A stretch of 10,742 nt of DNA from NCBI GenBank assembly GCA_020058565.1, contig JAGVDT010000027.1:1-10742 (forward strand), given 5' to 3'. A program made the position numbers and the translations under genes. Position 1 is the stretch's first letter, and the number at the start of each line of letters is the position of its first letter. Under the pieces are notes generated by a model. The model did no database searches, was not told where the DNA came from, and saw only the letters and a program-made list of their open reading frames with translations. Source of the stretch: Minisyncoccota bacterium (lineage in GTDB: Bacteria > Patescibacteriota > Minisyncoccia > Phycocordibacterales > UBA2100). Of this stretch, positions 6,367-10,742 are shown piece after piece.

Positions 6367-7158
6367 ATGACCGTACTACAAGCTACAAGCTACAAGCCAA
6401 AAGCTCTTGTCTTCGCTGGGTACGGGCTCAATTGCGAAGAGGAGACGAAATTCGCGTTTGACCGCGCGGGCGCCGAAGCCGAGATTGTGCACATTAACGA
6501 CCTGATCGAAAAACCGGAGCTTCTTAACGATTTCCAGATCGCCGCGATGCCAGGAGGGTTTTCCTACGGCGACGACCTCGGGTCCGGCCGCGCGTACGGC
6601 CTTCGCGTAAAAAACCATCTCCAGCGCGAACTCTCGAAGTTTCTGCAAAGAGACACTCTGATGATAGGCATCTGCAATGGTTTTCAGATACTCACGGCCG
6701 CCGGCATTCTTCCCGGCGCTCTGCTCGACAATTCCGGCGCGCGCTACGTCGACCGCTGGGTTGACGTCAGGGTCACCGGCGACAGTCCGTGGCTCTTTGG
6801 GCTCGAAAGCCTCATGCTTCCTATTGCGCACGGCGAAGGCAGATACCACCTGCCCAAGCAGGAGCTGAAGACGTTGCGGGAAGAGGGCCGCATAGCGCTG
6901 AAGTATGAAAAGGGCGAAGTCTCCAAACATCTGGACCTCCAGGCGAACCCCAACGGCTCGATCGAAAACATCGCCGGCATTACCGGCTGCCGCGGGCGCG
7001 TGCTCGGCCTCATGCCTCATCCGGAGCGCGCGCAGTTTTTCACCCAGCTTCCGCATTGGCCGTTTTTGAAGCAACAGTACCAGCGAAGCGGAAGGGAAAT
7101 CCCGAAAGACGGCCCGGGTCTGGCTGTGTTCAAGAACGCAGTTAAGTATTTCGTGTGA
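6367..7158 (+). CDS. purQ: FGAM synthase glutaminase subunit PurQ
   Basis: A class I glutamine amidotransferase of 263 aa that makes ammonia from glutamine for the PurSL subunit. The triad is visible: nucleophile Cys103 in GICNGFQIL, and His218 and Glu220 in MPHPERAQF. Other family motifs are GYGLNCEEET (18-27), MPGGFSYGDDLGSGR (61-75) and PIAHGEGRY (152-160). At about 263 residues it is longer than the approximately 225-aa PurQ that works with separate PurS and small PurL; the extra segment around 161-200 fits partners of fused PurSL-type enzymes. The start at ATG 6367 is preferred over TTG 6361 because AGGA at 6355-6358 stands eight bases before it; the purSL stop lies two bases upstream, implying coupled translation. 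The first ten or so residues (MTVLQATSYK) are an extension encoded by a 7-bp tandem repeat. Confidence 0.95.
   Translation: MTVLQATSYKPKALVFAGYGLNCEEETKFAFDRAGAEAEIVHINDLIEKPELLNDFQIAAMPGGFSYGDDLGSGRAYGLRVKNHLQRELSKFLQRDTLMIGICNGFQILTAAGILPGALLDNSGARYVDRWVDVRVTGDSPWLFGLESLMLPIAHGEGRYHLPKQELKTLREEGRIALKYEKGEVSKHLDLQANPNGSIENIAGITGCRGRVLGLMPHPERAQFFTQLPHWPFLKQQYQRSGREIPKDGPGLAVFKNAVKYFV
6376..6396 (+). repeat. Perfect tandem repeat, CTACAAG x3, at the purQ 5' end
   Basis: CTACAAG occurs three times without interruption or change (6376-6382, 6383-6389, 6390-6396), followed by a degenerate CCAAAAG. The 21 bases encode LQATSYK just before the conserved PKALVFAGYG of PurQ. A single-unit gain or loss would shift the frame, as 7 is not a multiple of 3. 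Confidence 0.85.
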
Positions 7159-7171
7159 TAGAGTAACTGCC

Positions 7172-7600
7172 ATGGATGAGGCTTCTCGCCCTAAAGTTGG
7201 AGTCGGCGTCATGATTCTCAAGGACGGAAAAGCGCTTATATCCCAGCGCATGGCTTCTCATGGGAAAGGCGAATTTCAGTTCGTCGGCGGCCATCTGGAG
7301 CATCTCGAATCTTTTGAGGAATGTGCAAGAAGGGAAACGTTCGAGGAAACAGGCCTTGAGATAGCTAATATTCGTTTCCAATACCTCGCAAATACAACGC
7401 ATTTTGCACTGAAGCACTATGTGCACGTCGCGCTAACCGCTGACTGGCACTCCGGCGAGCCGCAGCATCTGGAACCTGAAAAAAACGGTCCTTGGCAATG
7501 GTATGCGCTCGAGGATCTTCCGGAGCCGCTCCTTCTGTTTTCCCAGCTGCACGTCCGTTCGATGAGGGAAGGGGTCAGTTATTTTGACGACGTTGCATGA
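7172..7600 (+). CDS. Nudix hydrolase, NUDT15/MTH2-like nucleotide pyrophosphatase
   Basis: A 142-aa single-domain Nudix protein with a complete box at residues 40-62: G-HLEHL-E-SFEECAR-RETFEETGL, fitting GX5EX7REUXEEXGU. Several features recall human NUDT15 and relatives: the N-terminal PKVGVGVMIL, QFVGGHLE, EECARRETFEE, and EPEKNGPWQWYALEDLP after the box. NUDT15-type enzymes hydrolyse purine (and some other) nucleoside triphosphates to monophosphates. Placed 13 bases after purQ and among purine genes, it may sanitise aberrant or excess purine nucleotides; that role is inference. The start at 7172 has no clear SD; a GTG or second ATG nearby cannot be fully excluded. It is unrelated in detail to the broken Nudix gene at 422-927, which is of the IDI/YfcD-like type. 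Confidence 0.88.
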   Translation: MDEASRPKVGVGVMILKDGKALISQRMASHGKGEFQFVGGHLEHLESFEECARRETFEETGLEIANIRFQYLANTTHFALKHYVHVALTADWHSGEPQHLEPEKNGPWQWYALEDLPEPLLLFSQLHVRSMREGVSYFDDVA

Positions 7601-7657
7601 ACTCGCTTGAAACTCCAAAATCGAGCGTCCGTTGGAATTTGTAGGGCGTAGTAAAGT

Positions 7658-7687
7658 GGATCACGGGTCATGCCGGTACATGAGCGG
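7658..7687. repeat. Possible decayed REP-like palindrome in the Nudix-purK gap
   Basis: GGATCACGGGTCATGCCGGTACATGAGCGG resembles the common dispersed palindrome type GGATCACGGGTCAAGCCCGTGATGACG with several changes. CGG (7664-7666) and CCG (7673-7675) can pair, flanked by TCA/TGA (7661-7663/7681-7683), and TCATG/CATGA offers another fold. There is also an 8-of-9 inverted repeat at 7610-7618/7632-7640. Neither is followed by a good T-tract. The resemblance is by eye and weak. Confidence 0.25.
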
Positions 7688-7712
7688 GCAAAAAAGTTTA
7701 TTGGATAACTTG

Positions 7713-7721
7713 TGATATATT
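7713..7721 (+). promoter_or_regulatory. Extended -10 promoter candidate for purK
   Basis: TG-A-TATATT (7713-7721) is a good extended -10 box in a locally AT-rich patch; no clear -35 box is seen. The ATG of purK is 14 bases past it, so a transcript would carry a leader of only about eight bases and no SD. It would let purK-purE-purM-purC be transcribed apart from purSL-purQ. Confidence 0.45.
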
Positions 7722-7735
7722 TAAAAAAATTTCCT

Positions 7736-8854
7736 ATGGCAGTCATTGGCATAGCGGGAGGCGGACAACTCGGACGAATGCTAACGGAGGCGGCGCACGC
7801 GCTTGGGCATACGGTCGTCATTCTCGATCCCACCGAAAATTCGCCGGCCGGACAGGTTGCCGACGAGCAGATCATCGGAGACTTCAAAGAAGAGTCAATG
7901 ATGCTTGCCTTGGCTGCGAAGTGCGACGTGGTAACCTACGAGATCGAGGCGGTCAACACCGAAGCCCTGGTGAAAATTGCTCAGTCCGGAAAGCCGGTAC
8001 ACCCTACGCCTAAGACTTTGGGCATCATACGCGACAAACTACAGCAAAAGATTTTCTTTATGGAGCACGGCATCAACACTGCGCAGTTCGTGGAGGTATC
8101 GAATGAAAGGGAGGGCGTGCGCGCAGGGGAAATTCTCGGGTATCCGTTTATCGTAAAGGCGAGAACCGGCGGATTCGACGGTCGCGGCAACGCTATCGTC
8201 CAAAATGAGTCTGACATATGGAGCGCGATGAGTCTGCTCGGACCGAAGCTATATGGCGAACGACTGATCAAGTTCGACAAGGAGCTTGCCGTCATTGCGG
8301 CACGAACCGTAAAGGGTGAAGTGGCGATATACGCGCTGACAGAAACCGTACATCAGGACCACATCTGCCAGCTTACGATGACGCCGGCTGATGTCACGAT
8401 CGGAGCAGCCGAGAAAGCGTACGTTTTGGCGAGACAGGCGTTGCGTGCGCTCGAGGGGGCGGGGGTATTCGGGATCGAAATGTTTCTAACCGGAAACGAG
8501 GTGCTCGTGAACGAGATCTCGCCGCGCGTGCACAACAGCGGGCATTGGACCATCGAGGGATGCGAAACCAGCCAATTCGAACAGCATATCCGCACCATAA
8601 CCGGCATGCCGCTGGGTCCCATAAATACGAAAGCGCAGGCTGCGGTCACTATAAATATTTTGGGCAATCGAGATGCTCCCGCAGAGCCAAAAGGCATCGA
8701 GGATGCAGAGAAGGTTCAGAACGTGAAGGTGCATATCTACGGTAAAGCGCAGACGCGGGTCAAAAGAAAAATGGGCCACCTGACCGCCCTGGGCGAGTCC
8801 CTTGAGGCTGCGAAAGCGAGCGCTCAGATTGCGCGCGCGTATATTTCCATATAG
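7736..8854 (+). CDS. purK: N5-carboxyaminoimidazole ribonucleotide synthetase PurK
   Basis: PurK, 372 aa, an ATP-grasp enzyme that carboxylates AIR with bicarbonate and ATP to N5-CAIR. The N-terminal dinucleotide-like motif IGIAGGGQLGRM covers residues 4-15, followed by DVVTYEIEAVN (64-74), the IRDKLQQK segment (98-105) where the ATP-grasp domain begins, KARTGGFDGRGN (141-152, phosphate-binding loop) and NEISPRVHNSGHWTIEGC (259-276, catalytic metal/ATP region). Length and motif order are normal. ATG 7736 is chosen because conserved sequence begins directly there (MAVIGIAGGG); the in-frame GTG at 7712 would add a Lys/Phe-rich octapeptide that overlaps the -10 box. purE follows ten bases after the stop, so both halves of the two-step AIR carboxylation are co-expressed. 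Confidence 0.95.
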   Translation: MAVIGIAGGGQLGRMLTEAAHALGHTVVILDPTENSPAGQVADEQIIGDFKEESMMLALAAKCDVVTYEIEAVNTEALVKIAQSGKPVHPTPKTLGIIRDKLQQKIFFMEHGINTAQFVEVSNEREGVRAGEILGYPFIVKARTGGFDGRGNAIVQNESDIWSAMSLLGPKLYGERLIKFDKELAVIAARTVKGEVAIYALTETVHQDHICQLTMTPADVTIGAAEKAYVLARQALRALEGAGVFGIEMFLTGNEVLVNEISPRVHNSGHWTIEGCETSQFEQHIRTITGMPLGPINTKAQAAVTINILGNRDAPAEPKGIEDAEKVQNVKVHIYGKAQTRVKRKMGHLTALGESLEAAKASAQIARAYISI

Positions 8855-8864
8855 CATCCGATAC

Positions 8865-9392
8865 ATGAAAAAGCCTCTCGTCGGGATCATCATGGGATCG
8901 GATTCGGACCTCCCCGTGATGCAGGACGCGGCCAAGATGCTCGAAGAATTTGGCGTGCCCTACGAACTCACGATAGTATCTGCACACCGTACGCCGCATA
9001 GGCTTGTTGAGTATGCTGAGACAGCGGCGAAGCGAGGGCTCAAGGTCATCATTGCGGGCGCGGGAGGAGCTGCGCACTTACCCGGCATGTGCGCTTCACA
9101 TTCCGAACTTCCGATAATCGGAGTTCCTATCACCACCAAAGTCCTCCAGGGACTCGATTCGCTCCTTTCAATAGTCCAAATGCCGCCGGGCGTTCCTGTC
9201 GCGACGGTCGGGACCAACGGCGCGAAGAACGCGGGAATACTCGCCGCCCAGATACTGGGGACCAAGGACGATGGCGTCAGGAAAAAAGTTGCGGCTTTTA
9301 AGAAGAAAATGCGCGACGAAGTCGAGAAAAAAGCACAACAGCTGGAAGAGACCGGCTTTCAGCGCTACTTGCAGGGCAAAGGGCCGCTCTGA
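8865..9392 (+). CDS. purE: N5-CAIR mutase PurE (class I)
   Basis: PurE, 175 aa, converts the PurK product N5-CAIR to CAIR. Class I motifs are clear: MGSDSDLPVM (10-19), VSAHRTPHRL (38-47, with catalytic His41), AGAGGAAHLPGM (64-75) and GLDSLLSIVQMPPGVPVATV (96-115). Presence of purK next door supports the mutase rather than the class II AIR carboxylase. The tail from about 133 (charged, KKVAAFKKKMRDEVEKKAQQ) is a helix typical of class I enzymes, which form octamers. ATG 8865 is chosen since the family start MKKPLVGIIMGSDSD begins there; an upstream in-frame ATG at 8802 lies inside purK and adds a basic non-conserved stretch. No SD is visible, so translation is likely coupled to purK. Confidence 0.96.
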   Translation: MKKPLVGIIMGSDSDLPVMQDAAKMLEEFGVPYELTIVSAHRTPHRLVEYAETAAKRGLKVIIAGAGGAAHLPGMCASHSELPIIGVPITTKVLQGLDSLLSIVQMPPGVPVATVGTNGAKNAGILAAQILGTKDDGVRKKVAAFKKKMRDEVEKKAQQLEETGFQRYLQGKGPL

Positions 9393-9395
9393 ATC

Positions 9396-10526
9396 ATGGG
9401 AAAGCGACACAATGCATACGCATTGGCCGGGGTGGACGTCGACATCGAGGCTGAGGCGTCGCGCATCATGTACGAAGCGTCTAAAAAGACGTTCAAGAAC
9501 CGCAAGGGGCTTCTTGGCGAAATCGTTGCACCGTTCGACGACTTTGCAGGATTGAAGATGGTGGATATATCCAGGCTTCCGAAGGGAAGCTATGTGTCGC
9601 TGGGCTTTGACACAGCGGGTACCAAGGTTGAGATAGCGCAGAGAGTCGGCAAGCATGACACCATTGCCTACGACCTCATGGCCATGGTCTGCGACGACGC
9701 GCTGATCCGAGGCGGCGAGCCGCTACTTGTCGGCACAAATCTCGATATTAAATCTTTGGGCACAGACGCGAGATTCCTTCCGGTAATCCGCGAACTCGCA
9801 AAAGGCTACGTTGCCGCGGCCAACGATGCCAATGTCGCCATTATCAACGGTGAAATTGCGCAGATGGGAACGCTTATGCACGGCTGGGGAGACTTCCCGT
9901 ACCACTGGGGCGCCGCGTGCATATGGGCCGCGAGAAAGGAAAAACTGCTCACCGGCAAGGAAATCAGGAAAGGGGACGCCGTGGTGATGCTCCGGGAAAA
10001 AGGTTTCCGCGCGAATGGATGGTCTCTCGTCAGAAAAATCCTGACTGCGGCGCACGGGGAGAACTGGCATGATGCAAAATTCGGCAGAACTACGCTTGGA
10101 CTGGCCGCACTGACCCCATCGAGGATATATTCTCGGGCAGTAGTTTCGATGTACGGCGGGTTTACTGCTCCGGGCAGGATAAAAATCCACGGCGTTGCGC
10201 ACATTACGGGCGGAGGCGTACCTGAAAAAATGATGCGCGTACTGAGGCGTTCAAAACTCGGGGCGCGTCTTCATGGCCTGTTCGAGCCCGCCGAGATAGT
10301 TTCCTACGTGCAGAAAACCGGTGGCATTACCGATCATGACGCGTATAGAGCATGGAATATGGGACAAGGGCTCGCCATTATGACGCCGGAGCCGGAAGCC
10401 GTGATACGCCACGCAAAAAAATATGATATCGATGCGCGCATCGCTGGCGAAATTATCGGCAAAAGCGGCGTGGTCATTACGAGCCGCGGTGCGGAAAGAC
10501 CGGGAAGCGAGCTTAGGTTCGACTGA
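9396..10526 (+). CDS. purM: AIR synthase PurM (phosphoribosylformylglycinamidine cyclo-ligase), divergent
   Basis: A 376-aa member of the PurM/AIR synthase superfamily, probably the cyclo-ligase that closes FGAM to AIR. Family landmarks: LGFDTAGTKVEIA (69-81; usually TDGVGTKL), GKHDTIAYDLMAM (85-97), NGEIAQMG (151-158; usually GGETAEMP), FRANGWSLVRKIL (204-216; usually HSNGYSL), LTPSRIY, HITGGGVPE (269-277) and WNMGQGLAIM (320-329). Length is somewhat above the usual 345. Several normally invariant positions differ, so it is a divergent PurM or a PurM-like paralogue; its place between purE and purC, with no other purM in view, argues for the true pathway enzyme. It starts three bases after purE and ends one base before purC, without an evident SD. 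Confidence 0.85.
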   Translation: MGKRHNAYALAGVDVDIEAEASRIMYEASKKTFKNRKGLLGEIVAPFDDFAGLKMVDISRLPKGSYVSLGFDTAGTKVEIAQRVGKHDTIAYDLMAMVCDDALIRGGEPLLVGTNLDIKSLGTDARFLPVIRELAKGYVAAANDANVAIINGEIAQMGTLMHGWGDFPYHWGAACIWAARKEKLLTGKEIRKGDAVVMLREKGFRANGWSLVRKILTAAHGENWHDAKFGRTTLGLAALTPSRIYSRAVVSMYGGFTAPGRIKIHGVAHITGGGVPEKMMRVLRRSKLGARLHGLFEPAEIVSYVQKTGGITDHDAYRAWNMGQGLAIMTPEPEAVIRHAKKYDIDARIAGEIIGKSGVVITSRGAERPGSELRFD

Positions 10527-10527
10527 T

Positions 10528-10742
10528 ATGGAAGAGATACTCAAGGAGACGAATTTCAAATGGCTGGGCCCAAAAAAGACGGGTAAAGTCCGCGACATAT
10601 ATGAGCATAACGGAAACCTCGTCCTTGTCTCCACGGACCGCCATAGCTCGTTCGACCGCATCATCGCGCATGTCCCAAGGAAAGGAGAAATACTCAACCG
10701 CATTACCGCGTTCTGGATGGATAAAACGCGCGACATCGTGCC
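10528..10742 (+). CDS. purC: SAICAR synthetase PurC, N-terminal fragment (cut by window end)
   Basis: The first 71 residues are visible. They show GKVRDIYE (19-26, the glycine-rich nucleotide-binding strand), STDRHSSFDRI (35-45; usually TDR-S-FD) and KGEILNRIT-FW (52-63), all marks of PurC, which joins CAIR and aspartate using ATP to form SAICAR. The ATG at 10528 is one base past the purM stop; the opening MEEILKETNFKWLGPKKTGK is a normal family start. No SD is present at a usual distance, so translation is probably coupled to purM. The C-terminal part lies outside the window. Confidence 0.95.
   Translation, partial: MEEILKETNFKWLGPKKTGKVRDIYEHNGNLVLVSTDRHSSFDRIIAHVPRKGEILNRITAFWMDKTRDIV

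Noticed and set aside
6376..7251. 291-aa leftward open frame opposite purQ
   Set aside because: Long only because of the GC-rich codon use of purQ; no recognisable motif or start signal.
7712..7735. GTG start adding eight residues to PurK
   Set aside because: It overlaps the -10 box and precedes the conserved N-terminus without an SD.
8802..8864. Upstream ATG adding 21 residues to PurE
   Set aside because: Lies within purK and adds a basic non-conserved stretch before the family start MKKPLVGIIMGSDSD.
1..10742. CRISPR array, tRNA, rRNA, insertion sequence or prophage part
   Set aside because: No regularly spaced repeats, cloverleaf, transposase, integrase or terminal inverted repeats could be found.

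Overview
The window looks like chromosome from a bacterium of the Patescibacteria/CPR type. This is an inference from small tightly packed genes, several starts without a Shine-Dalgarno (SD) sequence, a palindrome inside a coding region, and the general look of the proteins; no rRNA or other marker fixes the taxon. TGA ends several reading frames (purSL, purQ, the second Nudix gene, purE, purM), so the code is standard code 11, not one that reads TGA as an amino acid.

Left part, 1-3093: the first codons of a leftward CYTH-domain gene; a small rightward unknown gene (130-342) followed by a strong hairpin with a cUUCGg loop; a Nudix hydrolase gene broken by a one-base frameshift (422-927); the GTPase gene typA (979-2787), which carries a short palindromic repeat inside its coding sequence; a terminator hairpin that can serve both strands; and a leftward gene for a small two-helix membrane protein (2836-3093). 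A gene-free, partly AT-rich stretch of about 300 bases separates this from the second part.

Right part, 3410-10742: a rightward purine synthesis cluster in the order purSL - purQ - Nudix - (135 bp gap with a second promoter) - purK - purE - purM - purC (cut by the window end). Together these genes cover an unbroken block of the de novo pathway, from FGAR through FGAM, AIR, N5-CAIR and CAIR to SAICAR. FGAM synthase is split in an uncommon way: two PurS-like segments are fused in front of the PurL domains, and the glutaminase PurQ is separate. The Nudix gene in the cluster resembles the NUDT15/MTH2 group of nucleotide triphosphate hydrolases and may clean up aberrant purine nucleotides.

The most notable points are: (1) a repeated promoter layout in which an extended -10 box ends 6-7 bases before the start codon, predicting leaderless mRNAs for CYTH, Nudix-1 and purSL; (2) the palindrome inserted in frame in typA; (3) a perfect 7-bp x3 tandem repeat forming the N-terminal extension of PurQ; (4) the frameshifted Nudix gene; and (5) changes at normally conserved positions in PurSL and PurM. 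I do not see a clear new multi-gene system such as defence, CRISPR or a mobile element.
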